A DNA stretch of 64,000 bases. It comes from Paratinospora sagittata (Eukaryota; Streptophyta; Magnoliopsida; Ranunculales; Menispermaceae). Made by a program: the position numbers and the translations under genes. A model generated the notes under the pieces. It saw only the letters and a list, made by a program, of their open reading frames with translations. It was not told where the DNA came from and did not search any database. Of this stretch, positions 48,256-60,505 are shown one piece after another. The stretch spans positions 18,815,956 through 18,879,955 of the forward strand of contig CM069593.1 in NCBI GenBank assembly GCA_035771175.1, written 5' to 3'. The first letter of the stretch is position 1. Every line of letters starts with the position of its first letter.

Positions 48256-50573
48256 TAAATCTTGTTTACCAAAATTATTTGCTGCAACACGACTTTCATG
48301 GCCTCTACCTTTGACCTATATAGAAGAAGAAAAAAAGAAAGAAAGAGAAGGGTAAAATAGTCATGGCATCCATTTTGACTATTTTTCTTAAAAGAATTAA
48401 ATTAAAAAAAAAAAGATAATAATGGATGTTACTTTCCATGTAGAATGCGAAAAATATGAATGGTTATTTGTATCTATAAAATATTGAACAACTTTTTCAC
48501 TAATTTTGCCAAGCAATTTTGCGTGATTGATGTGTTTCTAATTTGTATTAATTCCAAAAATGCCTAATTTTCAAACTCAATAAAGTTTGTAATATTAATA
48601 TGGGAAAGAGATGTTATAAGCTCAAGGTCAAAGCTATTATGTTAGCCATTTTGGCAAAGGTATCTTTTGTATTACCAATTGAGTCATTAGGGATCTAAAC
48701 CCTACAAAATAGGGTTCGGATGTTCATTTGATAAAAAATATATTTGCAACTAAAAAAATTAAAGCTACCTTTAATTTGTGATTTGAAAACAATAACTTAA
48801 TCTAAAAATAAAAATTTAAATAATATAATATATATCATTTTTTGAAAACAATTTTTTTTTTAGTGAAATATATAAAAATATTTTTTATTCGACCAACTAA
48901 ATTTTTAGATCTAGAAATCCATAACCGAATCACAAATGAAGCGAGGTTTAAGATTAGGGTTTTAGTGTTATATATATATATATTTATCAATACTCATTCC
49001 TTGCACTAAACCCCCACAAGGAAATGATGTCCTATCTACCATTGTCTTCAAACCCTAAAATAAAAAGGGTGAGTTCAATGAGATACATGTGAAGCCTCCC
49101 ATCAATCAAACAAATGAAACTTCTTTATAAAACTTTTATTTGTATGTCTTCATTTAGGTTTGAGACTGACCCTACACCTCACTCCCCATCTAACACACTT
49201 TTCATACTTGATTTGTAAGGATTTGACCATTTTAATACCCCAAATTGCTTGTGTCTTATTCTCCCTCTCCCATGGTTTCAAAACATCACAGCATATAAAA
49301 CCCATTAAATTTCTAAAGAATATGTAGTATATGGATGGCACCTCATGTAACAATGGCCTCCCAACAGCCTTTCAACCACTAGTATACTTTTAAATGTATA
49401 AAAAAAATGATTACTTCTTATAGAAAATTATTGATTTTTGCCTAAATATACCTATGATTACAACTCAAATCCTTTTTTATATTAATGCTGGCTCACCATT
49501 CTTTAATTTTTATATTTTTGAATTCTTCCTGGTGAAAAATCTTTAAGAAAACACGTGTTGAGTTCACATTGAACGTGATAAATTAGTAGGCTCTCAATGT
49601 GATATTCCTATGTTGTGTTCCATGTATTAATCTTTTCAAACTCTCTTCACATGTCTAGGGTTTACGAGGAATTATTATGAACTAATTTACATCCTTGGAT
49701 CAATCAAAGATAAATCATTTTTTTTTTGTTTTGTTTCCCACACCCGTTGGTAGGCTTCTCTTAACAAGGACGCATCCAAGAATCAAACATTAGAACTTCT
49801 ATACTGGATCAACAATACTTTTAAGCTTTTTTTTTTTTTTTTTTTTTTTGTGAAAGCAACAATACTTTTAATCTTTAGATGCCAATAAATATTAGCCCAT
49901 ACATATAACATAAAAGGGTACACAAGATTCACAAAGTTCAGTCCTTAACACATTTGATTCACTCAATAATAAATTCCTTAATGCCCATTTGAAGACTATG
50001 TATATATTATTTGTAACAAATATGTACTAGAAGAATTTAATAATAATAGGACAAGATTTATGTTAACTATACTAAATAATTATAGTAACACTTTTGTTAA
50101 ACTTGACAAAAAAATAGAATATTGGATGTATGATGTAAAAGATTATTGTTTAGAGGCACTTGCACATAATAACTCAACAAAAATAAATAGAAAAATCATT
50201 ATAAAGAACTCTAACATATGTATATTCCCTTGTTTTTTTGCATCTTAATTTATGTCTTAATTGAATTGATAATTTTTTCAGCTAACTACCTCTGATTTGC
50301 TGAATCAAGCAAATTAAATGTCTTGTTTTGGGTTGTTGAGCCAGTTTCGGCTGAACTCATGGTTGTCTCATTTAGCTTAGATGCTTCTTTCTATTCTTGC
50401 TAGTTTGGAACCTGTCATCTTGTCATTACTAGCGCACCATAGCTAGCCAGACTACCAGAACTAATCCAAGGGGGACCAGCTTCGTGGGCCTTCTAATGCT
50501 TCTACCAATTAGGATCTGTTGACGTTCTTGTGATTATATTAATTGAAGCCAAATCACTAGAGCAAGATTACTT

Positions 50574-50899
50574 ATATACTCTTGATTATGTTATTATGTT
50601 TTGCAATTTTGATTTAATATTTTTATAATTGTAGATCCTCAATTATCTCTTTTTCATTATGTAATGGTAAGGTTTGTCGTAGATTTAGCATATGCAACAA
50701 AGTTAAAGGATGTCGACACTGAAGCCAGAGAAAGTTAAGATTACTTATATACTCTTGATTATGTTATTATGTTTTGCAATTTTGATTTAATATTTTTATA
50801 ATTGTAGATCCTCAATTATCTCTTTTTCATTATGTAATGGTAAGGTTTGTCGTAGATTTAGCATATGCAACAAAGTTAAAGGATGCCGACACTGAGGCC
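50574..50899. repeat. 163-bp tandem duplication
   Basis: The unit starting AAGATTACTTATATACTC at 50574 is repeated head to tail from 50737 with only a few differences (for example TGTCGAC/TGCCGAC and GAAGCC/GAGGCC). The copies are nearly identical, so the event is recent. It is non-coding. Confidence 0.95.
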
Positions 50900-51741
50900 A
50901 GAGAAAGTTGAGACCTCTCAGTAGGATCAAGAAGACGAGCACGATAACAAAAGCATAAGGGGCCCGAATAAAAACTATGCAAACACTTGACGTCAAGTGA
51001 AGAGGTTTGAATGCACACCGTTGGCGTTAACTAACATTTGCAAGGGCTAAGAGTTAGTTCTATATGAAAGAGCAAATTAACTCAATCATATTATAAATAA
51101 TTATATCTTTCAAAGATAATGTACACTAATTCCAGTAAATTGTTTTGTAATTATGATCTTGCTCTACACAGTGTTATTGTTCCCACCTGACAAGGTGCCA
51201 CTTTCACTACGAATATAGCAAATTCAACTGTTTGCTGTTAGTACCAACTTGAACTTCGTGGAGTAAAACCCAATTCAGATGACATGCAATTAATGATTAA
51301 AAGTACAATTGCAAGCAAGCTAGAGAGACTTGGTGCCCTTCTAGTCTCCTTCAACCTGACATTTTTTTTTTATGTCTACCACATATCTAAAAATGGCAAA
51401 AACATTGCCATTTTTGCCTCTGTTTGAGATGTAATTAATACATGGACCAATAATTCATTATCACCCTGGAGTGATTTGAGAGCAAGTCTCAAACCCAGTT
51501 TTCCATTTCATTAAAAGGTAAGTGTCTGCCACTTTCTATACTGTATTGTCTGTTTCTTCTACTGATTTTACAAAAAACAAACTTGAACATGCTGAGGGCC
51601 CATCAAAACTTCCTTGATTTTTGATAAATAGTAATTTATGATGATAAAGTTCACATTAATATATAAGAGGGAACTGAAAAAAAAAAAGAATCATAAGAGA
51701 ATGAGAGGAGGAAAACATACCAAACAAAACTGAAATCACAA

Positions 51742-54700
51742 TCAGTGTTCCAACATGGATGAAGAATTGTGGTACTCTCTTAGAGTTTGCGGCACAATCT
51801 GACCACACACTTCAAGTACCTGAATCAACTGCCCAGCTAGTGGTGCATCTTCGTCACAAAGGAGGCTATGCAACGAACCATGGACTGACTGACGAGCCAT
51901 CCTTGTAAGAATCCTCACGTATAGATCAATTGTTGTAGGAAAATCTACAATTATGACTACTTCAAACTTCCCTAAATCAACTTGATCCCCAACAGCTTCA
52001 ACATCAGTCACAGAGACCATGGCCTTCTCACTGCAGATTCAGTGGCTAGTGATCAAGTTCTTGTTTGTTTCCTCAATGAAATTGAAGAATTGCAATTAAA
52101 AAAACAAAAAAGCATTGTCCATGTTTTGTACTGCAATGTTCCCCTTTTAACAAGGATGAACAAAGCAGATGAAAATCAAAATTTTGCGCAAGGCATGTAA
52201 AAGGGACATGTATAATCATAGAGTTCATGACATTACCTGTAAGCTAAATATAGACCATCAGACAAGGCATCAGAAGGAGCGGAGTAACCATCAGCTATGA
52301 GCGTATTAAAATATGTCTGAGCATTGCTACTTGTTCTTACTACAAATAACACATTAATCTGCTCGCAGCATGGTTCCTTACTACCTTCTAGGTTTAGAAT
52401 TTGAATGCCCTGAAAAAAGCAAGAATATGTTAGTATTGAACACCAAAAAGGCAGTTCAAAATACCATTGCATTCAAGTGTATGGCTGCTTGATCAAATAA
52501 TATTAATGAAGCTGAAGTCAGAGGACTTTGAACATGTCATCTTAGCATCAGGACCAGGTTGTTGAAATCCAATATTCATGTGGTTTGTTAGCTAAAAGAT
52601 TTCATACAGCCTTTTTGGATTGTATGACACAGGTATGAAGTGTCTGGAAAGCCTTAAATGAAACTAATAAAACATTGCTAAGAACTATTGTGTACCTTCA
52701 ATAGCTTTTCTTCTGAGGCACAAGCATGTACGCACTGATAGATGCATGCACCTTGACTCGCTATAGAATCACTAACGGACAATCTACAGATAGGTTCCTT
52801 CACTAAATTTTGCATTGCAGAAGCAGAGACAGCTTCAAAGCCATCGTTGAAAACAACTGTCACATGACTTCCTTGAATAGACTGCTTAATAAAGTTTATT
52901 TCATCCAATAAGCCATCCCTTACAAAGGTCTGCAACCCATCCACAACCTGTTCGGTCAAAATCATGAGTCAGGAAAAGATGATGAAAAATAAAAGAGTAA
53001 TTTAATTTAAGAAATAAAAATAAAAATCTTTAACACATATTTAGAATTGAGAGAGCAAGTATGCTTAACTCTGCTTCTGAATCAAACTAACGGTCTTATT
53101 TGAACCAACAATGCTTATATGGTATCTATTATTAAAAATGTGGGACAAAATGATGACACAAGAAGCCATCTAAGACCAGAGAAGTAAATGGACATGCATA
53201 AAGATGTGGCTTTAGAATCTTGATAGTTATTCAGCAATACCGGATCAACTAGTGAAAAATGTTACAGAAAAGTATCTATGCATGCATTTGAATTCCATTC
53301 AATACATAAAACATGTGCATCTGCGGACACATGCAAACATAAAATCATTTGAATGCCAGAAAACACAGAATCACATGCATGAATACATACACTCATACAC
53401 ACGCAAGCATGCCATGCACTCAGATTAATAAAGGGAAAAGATAGCACAAGTATAACCTATGCAGAAATTGATAAACAGAAGGAATAACATAGAAAAATAG
53501 AAACATCTCTCAATATAGTCTTACAGGATGATTAACACACATCTTAATGTCATTTGACTCAAAGCAAACATGAAGGACAAAATACAAAAAAGATTGCAGC
53601 AGGAAATTCTACAAGACAGAATGATGAAGATTTGTCGCGGAAGCAAGAACGAAATATTCAAAAAAATAACCAAATATATATTCTATTGAATAAAATATTC
53701 AAAGAGAAAAAATATTGATCTTCATCTCTTAAAATTCGTAATTGGAGCTCCTTCTATAGATAAGTCCCCTAAAACAACTTCTAAACTACCTAAAATACTT
53801 AAAAATAAGTTTCCTAACCTATCCATAACATAAAAGCAACTTCCTAGTTCTATTAGAACTCTATTTAGACACTTCTAAACACTTTTTAATACACTTAAAT
53901 AATAAAAACGAATTTTAAAAACTATCTAGAACTACCACTAAAAAATTAAATATACCAAAATAAAAATTTTCCCTAAAAAAAGAAACTAAATAAAAAAACA
54001 TGCTAAAATACATTATACATCACAGAATCACAATTGAAATTGCAATATGTGCTTCAGTAATGGAAATAAATCCCTTACAATATGACAAGTAGTTGCAAGA
54101 GATCAGCAGTTAAAATATAAAGTGATCTGCAACATGGTTATCAAAATTGTAAATCAGAATCGAATCATTTTGAGGCTTGATGAATCGACTTGGGATTCAG
54201 ATTGGTAAATCATAAGATTCACAATACATAGTGAATCATGTATTTGTATAAATTAAAGTATCCATAGAGTCATATGGACATTAGTGTTTTTAGCTAATTA
54301 ATGATTTGGACCGATTCACTTACAAGTTACGATTCACCTACGATTTGGACCAATTTACTTGCGATTCACAATCACAAGTATAACGATTGAGAAATCTGAT
54401 TCGAATCGTTTGGGGGTGAAATGAATTGTGAATCGTATAATTCAACGATTCGAATCACGATTCTAACTACTATGATCAGCAATTGTAACAACAATGGAAA
54501 TAAGTCTATCAGTCACCCAAGAGGGTATAATAAGGCTTCTTATATGGTGTCTTTAAGAAGCCTAAAAGTAAAAGATCAGCAAAGTTGTAGACATGCCTTA
54601 AAATACAAGATTTTACCTCTTCCAAATAATAATATCAATGGCCCGTTAATCTAAAAGCTAAAGCTTGTAGAAAATGGCACAACCATAAATATCAACTAAT

Positions 54701-57400
54701 TCAACGCACCCCCTTTGTCAATACAGCACCCTCTGGGAACAGGGTCGCAGACACACTCATGGGGACACTAGCAAACACACACCTATCAAGGATTCAAAGT
54801 CATAGTGCAACACCTTGGGAAATTTATCTCCTATGTCAGATACCATGCAATGACCAACTTATTTAAAAGCTTAAGCTTGCAGAGAATAAAATGGAAAAAC
54901 TAAACATAAATTGCAAAACCAACCACAATACCATCATACCAGTAAAGATAGCTCTGATATATCAATGGCCCTTAAGGAAATGAGCTCCCTAAGCCTCTCA
55001 GGAGTGGATATAAGAAACTCAGGATCGCACCTTTTTAGACTGCAGAAGTAAAAGAGTTATCAGTGGGCATGAAAAGAGAGGCAGGAAAGGGCCCAAAGTA
55101 TAATATATTCCAGCAAAAATTCAGAATAGTTATTTGCAGAAAATGCTCAAAAGACATGTTTTACAACAAATATTGTTATTTTGAATGCAAACTAACCAAC
55201 ACCAAGGTCAGAATTCATTGAATACTTCACCTTCTACAAAAAATCCAAGGAGCATAGTATTTCATATACCTCTATGCTCTATGCTTCTGTACAAATGAAG
55301 GATACCAAAGAACTGAATTTTTCTCATACACCTAGTGTCTCCATTAAATGATTAACACTTCTGCGCCAAAAAATTTGGACAAAATAATCTGAGACATTTA
55401 ATTACACTTATATAACATATAGATGGGAAAAGGCTTTGCTGAGTTGAGTCAAGCTGAGTATCATAATGTATTGTCCTAAATGCTTTATTATACTATTCTA
55501 CCAATATAAAACTTCATAAACCTTTTTCCTGCTTCTTTGAAAATGAATTTCTGGGAAAGGAGATATAAGCAATTAGGAAAACCTAGCAGCTACTACTCAC
55601 CCATGAATCTGGTGATCTATTGAGGCACCAGTATGTAAGCTCACTGTATGTATTCCAACTTCCTTGAGAGATTTACACACAGATCGTACCTAAGCAAGAT
55701 AGCAATGTGAAACATAACATAAATTAACTATTAGATCACAGTGAAGCCAGGTGTGGTGCTGTTTAAAAGATCTCCATTCAGGAAAAAAAAATCAATAATG
55801 AAAAAAAAAATTTGGGAAAAGATTAATTAAACAACTTAAGTTGAAGGGAAAAAAAAAACAAAAATTAATAATTAAGCTGAGGTGGGTATGTCTGCAAACC
55901 TTAAGGGCTTTTTCTTGGGATGGTACAAGGAACAACAAAAAGGGACAGGCTAATGATTGACCCTTTCTATCCATGCTTGAAATAACATCAGTGGCTGTAG
56001 AGACTATCCATGCAATCTGCTCTATGGAGCTACACACTCCAGATGTCTCCACTACATCTAACCCATTTTGACAGCATTTCCAGAACTCAAATCCCCACAT
56101 GTTGAACAACAAAGGTCTATCCATACAATCATTCAAATTACTGTCAGTTTTCAATGCATTCTGTATGGCGTTCAAGCACAAACTAAGAAACTTCAATGAA
56201 CCATTCAAAGTTCCATGTGATCCCTGCTGTTTATCTTGGGGAACTCCACCCTTGGACAACGTTGGTTTTCCTGTGTCTACAAGGCTTTTCAGATCCTCAC
56301 CCAAAAGGGATGTAATTCCCCTCCTTTCAAGCTTCCCATTTTCAAACTTTTTTTTTTCAGGTTCACTTTGTTTCACAAACTTGACAGAACTTTTATCAGA
56401 AAAACTCTGTTTGGGTGCAGCAACTTTTTTGATAGCAGACACCCCTGCAGCAGATTGGTCAGGAGTAAGCTTCTGGGCTTTCTTTTTATTCCATGCCTTC
56501 TCCTCATACCGATCATTGAAGGGGTCCTCAAGAGTTGGAAGGGCAAAACACATCCCCTGAACAGGTATTATAGAGTCACCATTAACTCTTGTAAGGCAAA
56601 ATTATTACTAATTATACAATAAATTCAGAATTTAGTTGCATGCCTGTGTGTGTGTTTATGTGTGTGGATTGCTGTCTTTGATCAGATAACATGCATGAGC
56701 AAAGTCATATAGTAAGAATGAGATTTCTGGCCATTGAAATTAAAAATAGAAACAAGAGAGACGAAGACACTTGTTTTGAATTTTAAGAATATTGTCGTCC
56801 AAGCAACTAGTCAAAAAATGAATTTCACAAATGCAACCACAGCTCGAGAAACTACGAACTCAAAATCTATCATAGTAGCCAATTGATCAGTGTTTTCAGC
56901 TCCTTCAACACGGTCATGCCTTCTCCAAGAATTCATCCATTTTAGAATTAAAAAAAAATTGCAGCTACCACAATTAGACTTACCAAAACCAAAACCAAAA
57001 CCTGATATTCTGATCGGCACTATCACTCACAAACCCATCAAAACTCACTTAAATTCAACCAAAGCCCATTATCCATTCCATTCAATTCTAAGGCTTCTAA
57101 ACCACCGCCACTCAAAAAAAAAAAAGAAAAACAACTTATGAAGAAGAAATCAAATTATGAGCTTGAAGATTTCAGAAGCCCTACCAATCCAATAAAAAAA
57201 AAAAACTTATGAACTTGAAGAAATCAAATTCGTAACTTTAGCCATACCTCGCAGATGCGGCGCTTGCCGGACTTGCGGCGCTGCTTAGAGGCGATTATGG
57301 AGGCAACGCGCGCAGACACCTTGGAAGAAAATTCGTTTCTCATACGCTTTCGATTCGCTCTGTTCTTCTTCCTTCTAATGGCGTCGTCGCCTTTCGCCAT
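51742..57400 (-). CDS. DEAD-box RNA-helicase-like protein lacking ATPase motifs, 7 exons
   Basis: Exons in transcript order: 57400-57248, 56556-55900, 55689-55601, 55039-54940, 52947-52696, 52409-52237, 52030-51742. They sum to 1,713 nt and 570 residues with matching phases. Residues 1-51 are very basic (RRKKNRANRKR, KQRRKSGKRR), like a nuclear or nucleolar signal. Residues 52-190 are a low-complexity Lys/Ser linker. From about 255 a DEAD-box fold can be traced: LVPSQEKALKVRSV (motif Ia position), SLHTGAS (GG position), FLISTPERLRELI (motif Ib, 308-320), then VVDGLQTF where the DEAD motif should be (D336-G-L-Q). A second RecA-like half follows (INVLFVVRTSSNAQTYF; FEVVIIVDFPTTIDLYV) with a damaged motif VI (VRILTRMARQSV). 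No Walker A GxGKT is seen. It is probably a conserved pseudo-helicase rather than a dying gene, since the 570-codon frame is open. Confidence 0.85.
52948..54939 (-). other. 2-kb intron 4 of the helicase-like gene
   Basis: Contains a 342-bp hAT-like MITE (54133-54474) and, at 53,620-54,000, an AT-rich piece starting near TTGTCGCGGAAGC that may be an LTR fragment. It has no coding content. Confidence 0.6.
54125..54482. mobile_element. hAT-like MITE (342 bp) rich in GAATCG words
   Basis: The 8-bp flanks ATCTGCAA (54125-54132) and ATCAGCAA (54475-54482) differ by one base. The element ends are imperfect inverted repeats: left CATGGTTATCAAAATTG, right (reverse complement) CATAGTAGTTAGAATCG. The words GAATCG, GATTCA and CGATTC recur at both ends as subterminal repeats. 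It has no coding capacity. Confidence 0.7.
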
Positions 57401-60330
57401 TGGCAAGGCCAGTAAACCAAGACGGCAAGAGAGCAAAGAGAGAGAGGGAGAGGAATTCGTTGTCACTGTAACGGCTTTATAAGAAGGCGTAAAAGGAGAA
57501 CGTGGGTAACAAGGAAGGGTAGGGCATGAAACGGTGCGGGTGAAGACCCGAAAGAATGGATCCTCCGAAGTCCGAATCACTTTTTGTGTTTTGATTCGGG
57601 TGGCCCGTCCAATACAATTTAGGGCTGGGCAGGGGTGGTCCGAGCAGTGAAATAGTTTGGGCTGTGGGTCTGAGATGAATCCTTCGGAATGAGTCAAGTT
57701 GGGCCCACAGGCCTTGGGTTGAATCATTAGTCCTACACAAACAAGGTAACCTGGTTGGCACTGTTAAGATTATGTCAATGTACTTGAACTTGTAGAGTAT
57801 GCTGGCCACATCGGTAGTTGAAAAAATCCTATATCTTCATTAAAATCTCTTTATAGTAATGTTGTCCGACAAGTTAAATTTATTATTATAAATAGGTTAT
57901 AAAATTAAAAGAGTTATACTTAACAAAATTATTATACAGTTTTAAAAAATAGTGGGCATAAATTTATTTAGTATTAAAAAGTGTTAGAAACATGAAAAGT
58001 TATCTTAAAAGTCTAAAATTTTACATTTTTTTTTTTTTTTTTTGAGATAGTGGTATCCCAGCTTTATGCACTTAATGCCCGCCAGACTAATTCACAACCT
58101 ACATGCTCGCACCACGCATTATTCCAGATAAACCAAAAAATTAAACTCATCAACCTGGGATTCAAACTTTAGACATCTGCCTTAAGCATCATTGGTTCGT
58201 CCTCCCAAGCCATTGAACCGACACCTTGATGGGTTAAAAGTTTATATTCTCTTTAATGTTTTTTTCTCAATGTAAATTTTATAAATATAATATATAGTTA
58301 ATTATTGCTGTGTAGAGTCAAGTTTCTTTAAAATGAGACATAAACAAATTATAATTTATTACAATAGAAAAATTAGTCTTATTTATAACTGGTCCAAGTT
58401 GGGACCGAATTTTTTTATGATTATATAAAAGTTATTTCTTTATACAATACCATTATAGAAATGTTTTAATGTATATCTATATTAACCAAAGCACTTTTTT
58501 TTTTACTTTTTATAAACAGAAGCGAAATTTGGACCGGTTTGTTTACTTTTGCTAACTGTTAATAATTACAAATCTATTGCAATTTGAAGAAGTTGTTCAG
58601 GGACAGCTCCTCCATTTTACTTTTCAAAAATTATATTTTAAATACTAATATATTTTGAGTCAATTTAGTATTTCTGGGGATATATATAATGAAATAAGGA
58701 ATGCGAAAAAGATCTCATATACATTTGAAAAATATACCAATGCTTATGTGTCAATACACTACAACACCACACCATGAGGAAAAAAAAAAGGAATGTCTCA
58801 CACTGCTCCTTATACTCTTTATAAGCATGAGTATAATTTTTGAGTCATAAAAACAATTATATAATGATATTCAACGTACACTACAACCTCATATGGTAAA
58901 TATGGTTGTATCATTTTTATTATGAAAAATGTACTTACTACTAGAGGTGACAATTCGTGTTTTCGTATCGTAATAGGTAGTGTCGTAATCGTATATAATG
59001 AAATATATTGTAAACTCAAACATTACCTGTTTAAATAACGTGTCATTATATATAAACTCAAACCCAATACGTTTAATAAACGGATTAAACTTATTGATCT
59101 GTTTATAATCCTTAAAGCTTAAACAAGTTCATTATAACCTATTTATTATATATAAATTATATATTAATATATGAATCAAGAATTTAAAATTATAATTATA
59201 TAATCATATATTAAAGACCAAATAAAATATTATAAAGTTAAAATTTCAATACATAACATAAAATATTAAAAAATCTTCACACATAATATAAGTTTCAATA
59301 AAAAATATAATCGTGTTAAACGAGTCAATATAATGCTTATGCTGTGATGTATGGTGAGTAGTGGATATTTTTTTTTTTTTGAGAAATATTTTTATGATTT
59401 AAAAATTATACCTAAAATCATCCAACTACTAATATTGTGTATAATAAATAAAATGTATATTTTTTTTTGTTTCCTCTCATAATATGATAATATAATATAT
59501 TATCATGTCAGCTTAAATATAGGTTTAGGTACATCTTACATCGTTGTAGGACTTTTCTTTTGCTATTGCTTCCCACTTGTTGGAGAACGGTGGCCTTAAT
59601 CCAACGTCTAAAATTGTTCAAGTATGAGTTGATGTAAGGCTATGTATGATATCATCTTTTTCCTAATTAAAACCCCCGCTTTCCTGCACTATTGGATTAA
59701 AAATCAAACAAGCTTGTGATGATTTAATGTAGACATCACGTTCTTCATCAGCGATTTACGCCGCCTCATTGGGATGTGCTTTGGGTTAGGTATTGGGTTA
59801 GGTATTGCATCTGTACTGTACATCACCCAGGTCGGGTGAAAGATGCGTGAGGAAATCATGCTGCTTGGGCCCTCATGATCATCTCTCTCTCTCTCTCTCT
59901 CTTCACCGACCTTCACTTACTGATATTTGATAACCGACAGCACAACTAAAGTACACACCACCCATCAGGTCTTATCTATAGGGATAAAATCGGGCCACTT
60001 GATTCGATGAGGTCGAATGATAACGTATTAGACCGGATATCACCGAGGTTAAATTGGCTCCCCTTAAATAATTTAATTTTTTAAAATTTTAATAATTATT
60101 ATTTAAATTTATATTAATAATAATTTATATATATATATATATATATATATAAATTTTAAGAGGTATAGAATTTAATCAGTTACAAATTGATATATCAATC
60201 AAATTCAACTCCATCTAAATAGTGCGATTGGATCAATCAGGTCGGTAAGGTTACTTATCGACAAGCACCAGTCAATAACAACGGCGAATTGGGTTCAAGT
60301 TCAAGTGTTGAACAATTGATATCTACGTCT
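57401..60330. other. Intergenic between the helicase-like gene and the GABA transporter
   Basis: The first 400 bp are the promoter side of the minus-strand helicase-like gene. Then come AT-rich DNA, a SINE-like relic (58027-58235), a (CT)n run at 59883-59902 and an (AT)n run at about 60127-60151. The first bases after 59,900 grade into the GABA transporter promoter. No other gene is visible. Confidence 0.55.
58027..58235 (-). mobile_element. SINE-like element, minus orientation
   Basis: A T-run starts the element on the plus strand. On the minus strand the head carries CGGTTCAATGGCTTGGGAGG (A-box-like, about 58196-58215) and a GTTTGAATCCC B-box-like word. Imperfect direct repeats TTAAAAGTCTAAA (left, about 58006) and TTAAAAGTTTATA (right, about 58236) flank it. 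Confidence 0.65.
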
Positions 60331-60340
60331 ATATATATAG
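60331..60340 (+). promoter_or_regulatory. Candidate TATA box of the GABA transporter gene
   Basis: TATATATAG lies about 170 bp upstream of the start codon. The short A/G-rich leader that follows fits a plant 5' UTR. Confidence 0.5.
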
Positions 60341-60505
60341 GACTTTTTAGTAAAATGGGCAACGGAAGATTCATTAGATTTGTTTGATTCATTAATTAGA
60401 TTCATTTACCATTAGTTCATCAACAACTAGAAGAGATAGATAGCTAGGAGAAGAATTGTAAAAGAGGGAGTGTGGGGAGATCGATCACGCGCTCCATAGA
60501 AAAGA

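Larger units (their letters stand above)
45720..51741. other. Intergenic region upstream of CSLA and downstream of the helicase-like gene
   Basis: About 6 kb of AT-rich DNA with no supported gene. It holds two MITE relics (46825-47029 and 48109-48255), an (ATT)n tract near 47,265-47,300, T-runs near 49,720 and 49,830, and a 163-bp tandem duplication at 50574-50899. The piece 50,280-51,300 is less AT-rich and may be retroelement debris, but I could not find coding motifs in it. Confidence 0.5.
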
